A DNA stretch of 64,000 bases from JAWKTT01 sp041398965 (GCA_041398965.1 JAWKTT010000008.1:115360-179359); one strand, 5' to 3'. Shown: positions 9,955-19,450, counted from the stretch's first letter. Program-made: numbers and translations. The notes: generated by a model from the sequence alone, not told the origin.

Positions 9955-12057
9955 CTATCGATAGTCTCTCAGTTTCTGAATCAGATTCGCTGTCGTTTCT
10001 GATTCGTCGCAGAGTTTTCGGTACTCTTCGCGTGTGGGGCAATTGAGGGTGTCGAGTTCGATGGTGACGAACTCGTCGATCGCGATGAGGTACGTCGTCG
10101 AGTGGACGTCCCCCTCAAACTTCTCCCAGGGTTGGCCGGAGTTGAGTCGGCGGAGCTTCGGGAGATGTCCCGGCTCGAATTTGACGTCGAGTCGAGCCAG
10201 TCGGACACCCGCAGTCCCCCAGAGTTGCGTTCGGCCTTCGATGAGGTTGACTGCGATGGGGACGATCACGCGAGTATCGACGGCCATGTCGAGGTCTTCC
10301 TGGAAATGGGTGAGCCAATCAAGTGCAAGGCGTCGCGCTTCTTGAGCGTTCGCGAGTTCGTCATCGAGGAGATCAACCGGGAGGCCAATGTCTTCGATAC
10401 TAATCAGGTAGAAGCCGTAGAATCGGAGGCGTTGCTCGTCGAGTTCTTTCCAAAGGTTGAGTTCGCGGGCCCCGGATTCGCGGAGACCGTGAATTTTCGT
10501 CAGGTTGTCCTCGCCGATCATCGCCTGCAAGTACGCCTGTAGAAATGCATAGCTCCGAGCCATGCGGAGATAGTAGGTGGCAGTCGGCTCCAGCCGCAGG
10601 GCTGGGGCGAGTTGTGGTGGGGGATCGTAATGATAGTCGCCAGGGGCGTCAGATCCCGCTTTTCCCGCTTCGGCGAGTTGTCGGACATGGGTCTCGCGAT
10701 GCTTTGTAATGAGTGACGCGAAGGCATCGAACATCCGTTGTTTATACTTTGCGGAGAGGAGGAGTTTACTCGACTCGGTTCCCCGTTCCGGAAGGAGCAT
10801 GGTTTCCAGGGCATGGCACTGGTAGTCGTACCATCCACTCGCCAAGGGGGTCCCTGGGGGATGTGGTGTGAGGTCGACTTTGCCGCTGCGAATCGCACGG
10901 ATTAGTTCCCCCATGAGATCGGTCCCTTCGGGAAATCCGAGGGGGAAGAGGCGGTCAAAGAGTCGCTGTTCGCGGCTCGTCGACGGGGGAAACAGGGCAT
11001 AGGCCGGTTGTAATCCCTGTTTGAATCGAGACTCGCTGAGAGCATGTTTCTGGGCATCGAGATCAGAGAACGCGGTGACCGGAAGTGCGTAGGGAGCGTT
11101 GGTGAGATTCGAGTAAAGGTTAATCAGGCTAAGATAGTCGGCTCGTAACTTAGGGTCCGCTTCGAGGAGTTGGTTCAGGGAACTGGGAATGATCTCGGCC
11201 CGACTGTCGCCGATGATGAAAGGGTGCTGGAAGAACTTTAAGAAGCGATAACACTGCTGTAGCTTCGGAGTCCAGTTGTAGAAACCTAATGGTTTCGACT
11301 GAAGCGGCGACCTATGGAATTCGTCAAGATATTTCTGTTTGGTCGCCTTGTCAGTGACGTCGAAGCTGATATCGGCGAGTTCGAGGCCCGCAGCAAGGAA
11401 TGGTGCGGCGGGATCGTCGGGACCGGCCGCGTTTGCTAATCGTTGAACGACATCGACATAGCTTACAAACCCTTCTTGGTCGAGTGAGAAACCGGCAAGG
11501 TCGATGGCGGCATAGAGGCCATCGTCGAATAGTTTCGCTTGCCCATCAATGAGGTTCACCGAGGGGAGCACCTTGCGATTCTTGATGGCGTCGGCATAGC
11601 TGGCTCGCAGTCTTAATAGGTCGGCATCTCTGTCGGGCTTTAATGTCGGGAGGTCGAGGCGAAACAACGTTTGACTGAAATTTAACTCCCAGTCCCCTTG
11701 AGCGTCGGATAGGTTGGCATCGTCGACAGGACCGGGGGGCGACATCGGTCGACGGCCCGGACGTGGGACCGGGAGCGTGATGGAGTGGACCAGCGTGGGA
11801 TCAAATGGGGGAATCTTCGAAGCGACGACGGCATCATCGGAAAATGAGAACTTCTTCGGCGGTTCTTTGTATTCCGTTCGCTCGGACTCGTATTCTTCAT
11901 ACTCGATGCCATCCCTCTTGAAGCGTTTGACGACAGGAGGACTGTTCGGAGAAAGTTCGTTGTTCTTCACAGGTTCTTGATCGGAATCGCAGCCGGTCAG
12001 TCCGATCATGGCGACCAACATCGACCAAAGGAATGATGGAAAATTACGCCGTGTCAT
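9955..12057 (-). CDS. Large predicted lipoprotein of unknown function
   Basis: The 700-residue product begins with a lipoprotein signal peptide: a basic N-terminus (MTRRNF), a hydrophobic stretch and the lipobox LTGC, with lipidated Cys23 followed by Asp. A charged, Pro-rich linker runs to about residue 130. The rest is a long soluble, mostly helical-looking region without transmembrane segments or a catalytic motif I know. Recurring phrases such as NLIDGQAKLFDDGLYAAID and NLIEGRTQLWGTAGVRLARLD suggest two related subdomains near residues 170 and 600. It is monocistronic as far as visible, and divergent from the aquaporin gene. I do not recognise the family and assign no function beyond an exported lipoprotein. 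Confidence 0.85.
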   Translation of the reverse strand: MTRRNFPSFLWSMLVAMIGLTGCDSDQEPVKNNELSPNSPPVVKRFKRDGIEYEEYESERTEYKEPPKKFSFSDDAVVASKIPPFDPTLVHSITLPVPRPGRRPMSPPGPVDDANLSDAQGDWELNFSQTLFRLDLPTLKPDRDADLLRLRASYADAIKNRKVLPSVNLIDGQAKLFDDGLYAAIDLAGFSLDQEGFVSYVDVVQRLANAAGPDDPAAPFLAAGLELADISFDVTDKATKQKYLDEFHRSPLQSKPLGFYNWTPKLQQCYRFLKFFQHPFIIGDSRAEIIPSSLNQLLEADPKLRADYLSLINLYSNLTNAPYALPVTAFSDLDAQKHALSESRFKQGLQPAYALFPPSTSREQRLFDRLFPLGFPEGTDLMGELIRAIRSGKVDLTPHPPGTPLASGWYDYQCHALETMLLPERGTESSKLLLSAKYKQRMFDAFASLITKHRETHVRQLAEAGKAGSDAPGDYHYDPPPQLAPALRLEPTATYYLRMARSYAFLQAYLQAMIGEDNLTKIHGLRESGARELNLWKELDEQRLRFYGFYLISIEDIGLPVDLLDDELANAQEARRLALDWLTHFQEDLDMAVDTRVIVPIAVNLIEGRTQLWGTAGVRLARLDVKFEPGHLPKLRRLNSGQPWEKFEGDVHSTTYLIAIDEFVTIELDTLNCPTREEYRKLCDESETTANLIQKLRDYR

Positions 12058-12330
12058 GACCCTGCTCCAATAACGAGAGGACGGTTTGGTGAGACTTCAA
12101 GTCTGACTGGGATTCCGGTTTGACGCGATTCGAGGAACGAAAGTTCCCGGAGATCGGTGCGGCTTGTCGGAAACGACGTCATGATACCGCAACTTCCGAG
12201 GAAAGGTGGAATGGATACGGGAGAAGGGTGTGATATCATCCGCTGCCGAATCGAGAATGGCATGTCTCCTGGCGTTTGAAGAGTTCGAGTGGTCGACAAT
12301 TGCAATGAGGCGGAAAGCGAATCATGTGTC

Positions 12331-13056
12331 ATGAGTAATCAAGTGATGATGCGACGAGACATGCGATGTTATGTGGCCGAGGCAATCGGGACGTTTGCGT
12401 TGGTGTTCGCCGGGACGGGTGCGATTGTCATTAACGATTTTAGCGGCGGCGGGGTGACGTCTGTCGGCATCTCGCTGACGTTCGGGTTGATCGTGATGGC
12501 GATGATCTATGCCGTTGGCGATATCTCCGGGGCCCATCTCAATCCAGCGGTGACGCTCTCGTTTTGGGCATCGGGACGGTTCTCGGCCAGGCGGGTCGTG
12601 CCCTATGTTGCCAGCCAGTTGATCGGGGCGTTTCTGGCGAGTGGGCTGCTGCGGTTGCTGTTTGTCGACCATCCCAACCTGGGGGCGACGTTGCCTGCGG
12701 GGTCATGGTCGCAGTCCTTCGTGTTAGAAGTCGTGCTGACGTTCTTTCTGATGTTCGTGATTCTCAATGTCTCGATGGAGGGCAAGGAGTGCGGGTTGAT
12801 GGCGGGGATTGCTATTGGGGGGGTGGTCGCGTTGGAGGCGATGTTCGCGGGGCCAGTCTGCGGGGCGTCGATGAATCCGGCCCGGTCGATTGCCCCGGCT
12901 GTTGTCAGTGGCGAACTGCGGGACTTTTGGGTTTATTTGATCGCTCCAACGTTGGGGGCATCGCTCGCAATCCCTGCTTGGCGAGCGATACAGGATGACG
13001 AAAACGGTCCCGCTGGGGCCATCACCTCTAAGGAAGAGCAATGCCACGTGTCTTGA
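12331..13056 (+). CDS. MIP-family aquaporin/aquaglyceroporin, possible arsenite channel (AqpS-like)
   Basis: About 241 residues with six hydrophobic helices and both MIP signature loops: GAHLNPAVTLSFW and GASMNPARSIAPA, the second with the conserved Arg of the selectivity filter. MIP proteins pass water, glycerol or undissociated As(OH)3. I chose the ATG at 12331; an upstream in-frame GTG at 12289 would add 14 polar residues not typical of the family. The coding end overlaps the arsenate reductase start by 16 nt, so the two are translationally linked. In Sinorhizobium meliloti aqpS replaces an ArsB pump and lets the arsenite made by ArsC leave the cell; the same arrangement here argues for that role. 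Water or glycerol transport cannot be excluded. Confidence 0.9.
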   Translation: MSNQVMMRRDMRCYVAEAIGTFALVFAGTGAIVINDFSGGGVTSVGISLTFGLIVMAMIYAVGDISGAHLNPAVTLSFWASGRFSARRVVPYVASQLIGAFLASGLLRLLFVDHPNLGATLPAGSWSQSFVLEVVLTFFLMFVILNVSMEGKECGLMAGIAIGGVVALEAMFAGPVCGASMNPARSIAPAVVSGELRDFWVYLIAPTLGASLAIPAWRAIQDDENGPAGAITSKEEQCHVS

Positions 13057-13457
13057 TTTTGTGTACTGGAAACTCCTGTCGATCTCAGATGGCCGAAGCG
13101 TTATGGGAGTCGCTGGGGCAGGGGGAGTGGGAGTCCGAGTCAGCCGGGTCGAAGCCCTCGGGCTATGTGCATCCACTGGCCATCCGAGCGATGCAGGAGT
13201 TAGAGATCGACATCTCGCAGCATGCCAGCAAGTCACTCGACCTGTTTCGAGATCAGGAGTTCGACTTGGTGGTCACTGTATGTGACAACGCCAAGGAATC
13301 GTGCCCGGTGTTCGCAGGGGCAAAGCAGACACTCCACTGGCCTTTCGACGATCCTGCCGACGCGACAGGAAGTGAAGAGGAGCAGATGGTCTTCTTTCGT
13401 CGCGTTCGAGATGAGATTCGGTCAACGATTCAGGGTTATCTCAACTCACTCGATTGA
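13041..13457 (+). CDS. arsC: Arsenate reductase, low-molecular-weight phosphatase family
   Basis: 138 residues with the LMW tyrosine-phosphatase P-loop CTGNSCRSQ at the N-terminus (nucleophile Cys8, Arg14, plus Cys13) and a second pair, Cys81 and Cys88, in VCDNAKESCP. The nucleophile with the C81/C88 pair is the triple-cysteine relay of thioredoxin-coupled ArsC enzymes (Staphylococcus pI258 type), which reduce arsenate to arsenite. AAGGAAG lies just before the ATG. It overlaps the aquaporin gene, giving a complete two-step detoxification unit: reduce arsenate, then let arsenite out. No arsR is adjacent in this window. A protein tyrosine phosphatase is less likely because of the redox cysteines. 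Confidence 0.93.
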   Translation: MPRVLILCTGNSCRSQMAEALWESLGQGEWESESAGSKPSGYVHPLAIRAMQELEIDISQHASKSLDLFRDQEFDLVVTVCDNAKESCPVFAGAKQTLHWPFDDPADATGSEEEQMVFFRRVRDEIRSTIQGYLNSLD

Positions 13458-13540
13458 ATCGGGCCAGAACGTCTGTGATCGAGTTCTGCGGAGAGAAGGT
13501 CGGGAGTTCGTGAACTGTTTGAAGATTGGATGGCGCAATG

Positions 13541-13576
13541 AAAAAAGCACGGTCTCCAAGAATCTGGAGACCGTGC
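13541..13576 (-). terminator. Intrinsic terminator of the Cys-rich protein gene
   Basis: A perfect 12-bp inverted repeat (13547-13558 with 13565-13576, GCACGGTCTCCA) with a 6-nt loop is followed on the minus strand by six T residues (13541-13546). It lies about 70 bp past the minus-strand stop at 13648, which is a textbook rho-independent terminator. It may also end plus-strand transcripts from arsC, although the T-run is only on the minus-strand side. Confidence 0.9.
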
Positions 13577-13647
13577 CTGGTTTCGAACCCGTTTCGATCA
13601 TCGCCGAGGATCAGCCTCGTGGTGGCGACACCGACGATGAGCGGGAA

Positions 13648-15087
13648 TTACTTAGCCATGCTGAACAACTTCGACAGGCTGCGGCTGCCCGAGATTGGGC
13701 GAGCATCCTGCTGAGGCAGTTGACGTGGGAAGTAGGCCGCTGGAGCAGCTGGAGCTTCAGGAGCGATCGCCTGTTGAGCCGGAACTTGAACCGGAGCAAC
13801 TGGAGCACAGCCCCCTGGGCAGCAAGCGGCGTTTCCAGCGTTTCCAGCGTTGCAGGCACCGTTGACGCATCCGTCGCAGGTGTTGCAGCATCCGTCAACG
13901 ATCTGGTATCCGCAGCGGCTCAGAGCACGTTCAGCTTCACGACGAACACCCTTGTCGCAATCGGCGAGGGCACAGGTCAGAGCCGAGGTCAGCTCAGCCG
14001 AGCAGCAGCAGTGACGACGCAACTGCTGTTCAATTTCGTTAGCAGCGGTGTGGCGAACGCCAGGATCAGCATCGTTCAGGGAGTAGATGAACGCAGTCAT
14101 GATTTCGGGGTTGCACTCGCAGCTGCAACGACCCAAGCCACGCAGAGCGTTCCCACGTTGACGTGGGTAGCAAGCGGTCTGGGATTCGTAGATCAACTGA
14201 GCGATGTGGCAAGGATCACAGCCGTTCGACTTGGTGCGAACGGTTGGGCAGCAGTTGCCAGTGTCGCAGCAGCCAGCACCTTTGTTACCACGACCACAAA
14301 CTCGGGCAATCCGAGCGGTCAGTCGCTGAGTCACTCGGGCACAGCGGCTCAACCGGGTGCGGACTGGACGAGCAGCGGTTGGGCAGCAATCGGCACCGCC
14401 ACAAGGAGCGGCACAGCAGTTGTTGCTGGCACAGCCACGTCGGGTCCCACGAACTCGGCAATCACGTTCACGATGACGTGGAGCGGCACAGCTTGGAGCA
14501 CAAGTGTTGTCGCATCCAACATTTCGCGAACCGCAACGACCACGGCGTGGTGTCCGGCATGGGCGAACACGTCGAGCGCGGCTTGCCTTCCGGCCGCTGC
14601 CGCAGCAGCTGTCGCCACAAGGAGCAGCACAGCCGGTGTTGCATGGAGCAGCACAGCTGTTCGCCGAGCAGCATCCCTTACGAGCGAGGCGTGAGCCACG
14701 TCCGCATGGAGCGGCACAACCTGGATCGCAGCTGTTGCCACATGGTGCAGCACAGCCCGAACCAACACCAGTATCGCAACAGCCATTACCACGACGATTC
14801 AACCGCCCGCAGGAAACGCGGGGCGCACGGCAACGATCACGGTTGCCCTTCTTTCCACAGCCACAGTTGCTGGTGGTGCCGACGAACTGCCGTTGGTAGT
14901 TGTACACATTCGTGTGACAAGGCCGGGCAATCGTAGGTGCACAGCAGCTGGGCTGAAACGACGGGGCGCATTCGCAGCACTTGGAACCTGCGCTGCCCCG
15001 TGCCTGACGGCATCGCAACTGGGCATCGGCGTCAACCGCGAATGCCAGCAGCGCCATCAAGGCGGCACATAGACGAATAGACTTCAT
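13648..15087 (-). CDS. Secreted, extremely cysteine-rich protein with HEAT-like segment
   Basis: 479 residues with a clear signal peptide (MKSIRLCAALMALLAFAVDADA). I count about 65 cysteines, near 14% of residues. The central part is built from loose repeats of CAAPCG, SCCGSG, GCCDTG and NCCPT type and is rich in Arg. Around residues 320-400 lies a HEAT-like helical portion (MTAFIYSLNDADPGVRHTA, then LTCALADCDKGVRREAERAL). The tail is Pro/Ala/Gln-rich and ends in LSKLFSMAK. AAGGAG lies 10 nt before the ATG, and a strong terminator follows. Planctomycete cell walls are known to be proteinaceous and rich in cystine, so a disulfide-crosslinked envelope component is my inference. Metal or metalloid binding, given the arsenic genes next door, is an alternative. 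Confidence 0.88.
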   Translation of the reverse strand: MKSIRLCAALMALLAFAVDADAQLRCRQARGSAGSKCCECAPSFQPSCCAPTIARPCHTNVYNYQRQFVGTTSNCGCGKKGNRDRCRAPRVSCGRLNRRGNGCCDTGVGSGCAAPCGNSCDPGCAAPCGRGSRLARKGCCSANSCAAPCNTGCAAPCGDSCCGSGRKASRARRVRPCRTPRRGRCGSRNVGCDNTCAPSCAAPRHRERDCRVRGTRRGCASNNCCAAPCGGADCCPTAARPVRTRLSRCARVTQRLTARIARVCGRGNKGAGCCDTGNCCPTVRTKSNGCDPCHIAQLIYESQTACYPRQRGNALRGLGRCSCECNPEIMTAFIYSLNDADPGVRHTAANEIEQQLRRHCCCSAELTSALTCALADCDKGVRREAERALSRCGYQIVDGCCNTCDGCVNGACNAGNAGNAACCPGGCAPVAPVQVPAQQAIAPEAPAAPAAYFPRQLPQQDARPISGSRSLSKLFSMAK

Positions 15088-15716
15088 AGTTCAGCGTCTC
15101 CTTCCATTGGGACTTGGTGATTTCGCCGTCCTCGCCGCTTCCTTTTCGCGGCACGACTTTCCTGTTGCAGTGCGGGTACTTTTCTGGGTCTCTGCAAGAG
15201 TTTGGTCGACTGACAGCTACAAACTCAGAGCTCAAACTTCCTTCTTGACACTGTCTCCTGTTGCTCTGAACTCATCGTCGCCCTTGGAGAACATCCGATT
15301 CCGATTCACCCCCCAGTGGTTTCGGCTGACTCCCGGCAACGTGATGCGATCGAAAACGAGTTCGAAGGCGGGGGGCTGGAGAAATCTATCGGCGTTGCTG
15401 GAAGAGTCCCTTGAACATCTCAAGTCGTTGTGTTCTAATATCTTTACGTCGATTTTCGGTCCGTCTGTAACGAATGATCCGGTCCCATAGACTGGGGGAT
15501 TTGTAACGTCACTGGAGGCGACTTTTGCCCCCCATTTCCCTTGAAGATGCATAGTCTACGGGTGTTGCAGAAGACTCGTCGCCCCTGCCGGATGTGTCGA
15601 CAACGACTAGCGACCAGACACACTGGCAGCGATCACTCAAAGCAGGAAGCTTCGGAAGGCTGTCGGACGTCGCTCGGTCAGTCCTAGAAAATAGGGGCGA
15701 CGACCACCTCCACCGA
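15088..15716. other. Intergenic region without a supported gene
   Basis: 629 bp lie between the Cys-rich gene start and the O-antigen ligase-like gene stop. They contain the SD (15098-15103) and presumably the promoter of the Cys-rich gene. Short open frames on both strands (15107-15490 plus, 15232-15552 minus) have no recognisable domain and no convincing start, so I do not call them. Confidence 0.55.
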
Positions 15717-18152
15717 CTAATCAGCCGACCATGCCGCAAGTCGACGCAGTTCAGCCAGTAATGGCTCGGGAAGCAGTTTGTCGGTGTGGGCGGCGGACTC
15801 GTTGATCGCGTTGAGTTGCAGGGCCAATTGAGCTTCGGACCTTGCCGACTCCAGACTGCCTGTTGCTGCCAGTCCCTGGGCGAATTGAGCTCGCAAAAGC
15901 GAACTGTTGGGGTAGAGTTCCGTCGCCTGACGAGAGAACGTGACGGCGATCTCAGCCGAAATAATGTCGCCCGAGCGACGCCAATGCTGCATCCGCAGGT
16001 CGGCTGCGGTATGCAGGAGCATCGGGTTCTTCGGACTGCGATGCATTGCGAGGTCCAAGCTATTCCAGCAGTCGACCAGATGTTGATTCGCCCCGATGCC
16101 GCCAGTCTGCCATGCGAGGAACTGGGCGATCCCTAAGTCGCGAGGAAACTCGGCATTCAAGCGGTCTGCGTCGACAGCGGCTCGGTAGTGTGCAATTGCT
16201 GCCAGGGGACGTCGGTCGATGAGCAGTGCATCCTTCGCCGAGGCGGCCCGAGACGATGCGACCAATACGGGAAGCAGTGCTGTCGTCAGAGATCCAATCG
16301 TCAGGAGACCCAACAGGATGGCACAGGTCAGGTCTCGCGGTCTGTTAATCCACTCCTCGATTCGCCGGAATCGGGAAGAGGAATATCTCTGTGAGTTGGA
16401 GGGGGAGCAAGTCGTTGCCGCAGCAGGCGAAGCAATGTCGTCGGCGTCGATTGAACTGACGGAGTCGACATGGTTTTGCACGAAATGACGATCGGATAAT
16501 GACCATAGCCAGAGCAGGGTGATGGCCGGCATCGCCAAGCCACCGGCTCCCAGTAGATGGACCGACAACGCCAGTCCGGCGGCGACACAGGTCGGTTGAA
16601 GCAGGCGTTCGGTCGCCCCTTGATAATGGACGATCCCAGCGGTGAGCGGCCAGAGCAGTGCGAGGGCGAGTATCTGTGGATCGGTTCGTCCGGCCAGCAG
16701 GGACTGTGCGAGCCAAACAAAGAGACACGCCGCGACTCCCGTGATGGCACTCATTCGGTAGCCGTCTGATCCTTGGGGGCTGTCGGCGGCTTGCAGTGTT
16801 AGCGACTGTTCGCCGAGTGACTCCTGCTGTTGGATAGCTTGTAAGAGTCGCAGAGCAGGAATGAACGATCTGAAGAGGAGGAGCAGGCCGAGGAACGCGA
16901 TCAGTCCGCCGCAGACCCAGGCATCGAGGAAGAGGTTGTGAGGATCGGTGACGGCTTCGCTCGCTTCAGGGAGTTTGAACTTGAGGTAGTGGATGCCGAA
17001 GTTCCCTGGGCCAACTCCCATAATCGGATGCTCTTCCAAGACACCCATCGCCCCGACCCAGTATTGCCAGCGATACTGCAACGATTTCGAGGATTCGAGA
17101 AACACTTCCCGGTCGAGGGCTCCTGTTGCGAATCCGATACCGATTGCGACGACAATCACTCCGCAGGTGATGGCAAAGCTACGGATCACCCTTTGCGACA
17201 GGAGAACATTTTCATCTGATGAGAGGCTGCGAAGCATCAGCCAGCAAAACCCAAGAGTGCAGCCAATCCAGGCGGTCTTGCTCTTGGTCAGCACGAGGCA
17301 TCCGAGCACGATGCCGATGGAGGTTAGGGCGAGTAATCGTTGGGAAAGGGACCGTTTCCCTTGACCATCCAGGAACGGGGCGACGAGATGCAGCAACGTC
17401 ACAATGAGCAAGCTCGCAAACGTATTCGTCAGGGCAAAGCGGCCGAGCGGTTCGGTGCTGAAGAGGAGACGTTGTCGTAACGCCGCCCGTCCAGCCCCCT
17501 CCATCGCCAAAAACTCAGGCCCCAGTTCCAATTGAAGTTCGCGAAACCGTGTATCCCGTTGCTGCTGTTCGTCCGGCGTTGTAGCACGCGGCGAATCGCG
17601 AAGTGCCTCGGCTTCAAGGAACTTCGCCGCGAGTGCGGGCTGCGTCACCAACTTCTGCCAGAAGCCGAGTCCAGCAAGCAACACTCCCGCGGTGACGACC
17701 AGATTCCGCAACCACATCCGTTGCTGCGAGTCGATCGACAATCGTCTGAGTAAGAAGTACGCCACTCCGACGGCAACCCACTCCCATAGCATGTTCAACG
17801 CGGCTCGCTGTTCACCCCCTCGCAGCAACACCATCAGACCCGACAACACCGGACCCGCAACGATCAGAAGGACGGCCACATCGAAGAGGTCGATGGGACG
17901 TTTCGTAGACGGTTGTCTCCTTTCCTTCGAGCGATCGCGACTCCACCACCAGCAAGAAGTCGCAGCGACCATGAGCCAACTACAGGCAATCCACAGCGTC
18001 TCCCCTTGAGCGGCTGACTCCGCGGGGACGAACAGGCGAGTGATGAACAGCAATCCGACAACAAACGGAAAGAGGGCGACGCGGTTTGCAGGATGTGCCA
18101 TCCGGGTGTTCGCTGAGGAACTCCCCTTCACGTTTCGCGGATTGCGGCTCAT
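15717..18152 (-). CDS. O-antigen ligase/polymerase-like membrane protein with TPR-like C-terminus
   Basis: 811 residues with about a dozen hydrophobic segments in the first 640 and the Wzy/WaaL family landmark GPGNFGIHYLKFK...DPHNLFLDAWVCGG at about 375-410, inside the large periplasmic loop. The last 170 residues are soluble and helical with TPR-like periodicity (ALLIDRRPLAAIAHYRAAVD, then GIAQFLAWQTGG). Proteins of this family polymerise or transfer lipid-linked glycans at the periplasmic face of the membrane. The start codon overlaps the stop of the WecA-type transferase by 4 nt (ATGA), so they are coupled and likely act on the same polysaccharide pathway. Ligase and polymerase cannot be told apart from sequence alone. 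Confidence 0.88.
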   Translation of the reverse strand: MSRNPRNVKGSSSANTRMAHPANRVALFPFVVGLLFITRLFVPAESAAQGETLWIACSWLMVAATSCWWWSRDRSKERRQPSTKRPIDLFDVAVLLIVAGPVLSGLMVLLRGGEQRAALNMLWEWVAVGVAYFLLRRLSIDSQQRMWLRNLVVTAGVLLAGLGFWQKLVTQPALAAKFLEAEALRDSPRATTPDEQQQRDTRFRELQLELGPEFLAMEGAGRAALRQRLLFSTEPLGRFALTNTFASLLIVTLLHLVAPFLDGQGKRSLSQRLLALTSIGIVLGCLVLTKSKTAWIGCTLGFCWLMLRSLSSDENVLLSQRVIRSFAITCGVIVVAIGIGFATGALDREVFLESSKSLQYRWQYWVGAMGVLEEHPIMGVGPGNFGIHYLKFKLPEASEAVTDPHNLFLDAWVCGGLIAFLGLLLLFRSFIPALRLLQAIQQQESLGEQSLTLQAADSPQGSDGYRMSAITGVAACLFVWLAQSLLAGRTDPQILALALLWPLTAGIVHYQGATERLLQPTCVAAGLALSVHLLGAGGLAMPAITLLWLWSLSDRHFVQNHVDSVSSIDADDIASPAAATTCSPSNSQRYSSSRFRRIEEWINRPRDLTCAILLGLLTIGSLTTALLPVLVASSRAASAKDALLIDRRPLAAIAHYRAAVDADRLNAEFPRDLGIAQFLAWQTGGIGANQHLVDCWNSLDLAMHRSPKNPMLLHTAADLRMQHWRRSGDIISAEIAVTFSRQATELYPNSSLLRAQFAQGLAATGSLESARSEAQLALQLNAINESAAHTDKLLPEPLLAELRRLAAWSAD

Positions 18153-19450
18153 CCCTGGCTCCGGAGCGATGCTCCTGATATCCCCGGATCCGGTGCGGTG
18201 CCGGTGTCGACCGGTTCCTGATCAAGGGGACTCTGGTTCGCCAGTAGAACCGCAGCGACGTTTTCCGGATCACCAGGAGCGTTCGCATTGTTGGTGATGG
18301 AGGCCGAACCTTGGGCGAGTGAGTTTGCATCAACCGGACGAGACGGCTCGGATCGGGAGCGACGACCGGTCATCTCGAACGCGGCGACAATGGCCAAAAT
18401 CGCCAAGACTTGCGAGGTCAAAATGAGTGCCGCAGTCCAGTTGGAAACTTGATACAACAGCAAAGCAGCGAGCGACGTGGTGAGGGTCGCAAGATGAACC
18501 ATGCGAACGGCCCCCGGCTTACTGAGACCCAGTTCAACGAGTCGATGCGAGAAGTGACTCTTATCTGCCTGAAAAGGGCTGCGACCCTGACGCAGGCGGA
18601 TGAAGATGACGCTGATCGTGTCATACAGCGGGACAGCCAGCACAAGCAACGGGGCGATGATGGTGTGCTGACCCGGCGAGTTCGCGTCGTAAAAGGTCCC
18701 CAGCATCGTGAGCGACGCGAGCATCATCCCCAGAAACATGCTCCCCGAGTCCCCCATGAAGATGCGGGCGGGAGCACGATTGTGAATGAGGAACCCAGCG
18801 GTCGCCCCAGCAAGAACCAAGAGTCCCCCGGCCACAAGCCAGCGTGGTCCTCCGGGCAATGTCAACATGACGACACTGAAGACGACAGCCGCAATGAAGG
18901 CAATCCCCCCGGAGAGGCCGTCCATGTTGTCGAGAAAGTTCATCGAGTTGATGAGCAACACGATCCACATCACCGAAAAGACGATGCCGATCCAAGGAAG
19001 GTCGACAAACAAAGTCGCCCGGATTCCTCCTGCAACGAGTCCCCCGGCGACAGCAAATTGCAGCAACAGACGGGGCTGCCAGGGGAGCGGCTTCAAGTCA
19101 TCCAGCAACCCGGCGACGGCGAGCAACGTCCCGGCTCCGATCAACATCCAGAGCGAGCCGGTTCTCGACGCCAGCCCCTCGACATGTTGGGCGAGTTCGA
19201 GAGGAATCCAGTCGGGGATTTCGGGAAGACGTGCCAGCCACGAAGCGAAAAGTTGCCCGCCAATCACTGGGATGACGAAGCCACAATAGATGCCGACACC
19301 CCCACCCAGCGGGGTCGGCGTCGTGTGGACTTTCCTTGCGGCAGGTTGATCGATCAACCCCCAGCGAGGTGCCCAACGACGCATCAACCCCGTGGCAGTG
19401 GTCGAAACCAGAAAGGCAGGGACCGTGCAGGCCAGCAGGAACCAGATCAT
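18149..19450 (-). CDS. WecA/MraY-family undecaprenyl-phosphate glycosyl-1-phosphate transferase
   Basis: 433 residues with about ten membrane helices and the MraY/WecA family motifs: QPAARKVHTTPTPLGGG near residue 37, LLDDLKPLPWQPR, NSMNFLDNMDGLSGG and IFMGDSGSMFLGM. These hold the Asp residues that bind Mg2+ and the nucleotide sugar. The enzyme should transfer a sugar-1-phosphate from a UDP-sugar to undecaprenyl phosphate, starting an envelope polysaccharide. A polar tail of about 80 residues follows the last helix. GGAG is well spaced before the ATG. It is the first gene of a pair with the O-antigen ligase-like gene. It is more WecA-like than MraY-like because no cell-division cluster is nearby. 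Confidence 0.92.
   Translation of the reverse strand: MIWFLLACTVPAFLVSTTATGLMRRWAPRWGLIDQPAARKVHTTPTPLGGGVGIYCGFVIPVIGGQLFASWLARLPEIPDWIPLELAQHVEGLASRTGSLWMLIGAGTLLAVAGLLDDLKPLPWQPRLLLQFAVAGGLVAGGIRATLFVDLPWIGIVFSVMWIVLLINSMNFLDNMDGLSGGIAFIAAVVFSVVMLTLPGGPRWLVAGGLLVLAGATAGFLIHNRAPARIFMGDSGSMFLGMMLASLTMLGTFYDANSPGQHTIIAPLLVLAVPLYDTISVIFIRLRQGRSPFQADKSHFSHRLVELGLSKPGAVRMVHLATLTTSLAALLLYQVSNWTAALILTSQVLAILAIVAAFEMTGRRSRSEPSRPVDANSLAQGSASITNNANAPGDPENVAAVLLANQSPLDQEPVDTGTAPDPGISGASLRSQG

Noticed and set aside
12058..12330. ArsR-type operator ahead of the aquaporin-arsC pair
   Set aside because: No clear palindrome was found, and the ArsR at 28357 is 15 kb away with its own operator.
13222..14694. 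490-residue open frame on the plus strand
   Set aside because: It is antisense to the Cys-rich protein gene; its Ser/Ala/Thr composition mirrors the Cys/Arg codons of the real strand, and it crosses the terminator.
15232..15552. Possible 106-residue minus-strand gene
   Set aside because: No domain, no signal peptide and no convincing SD; left as intergenic.
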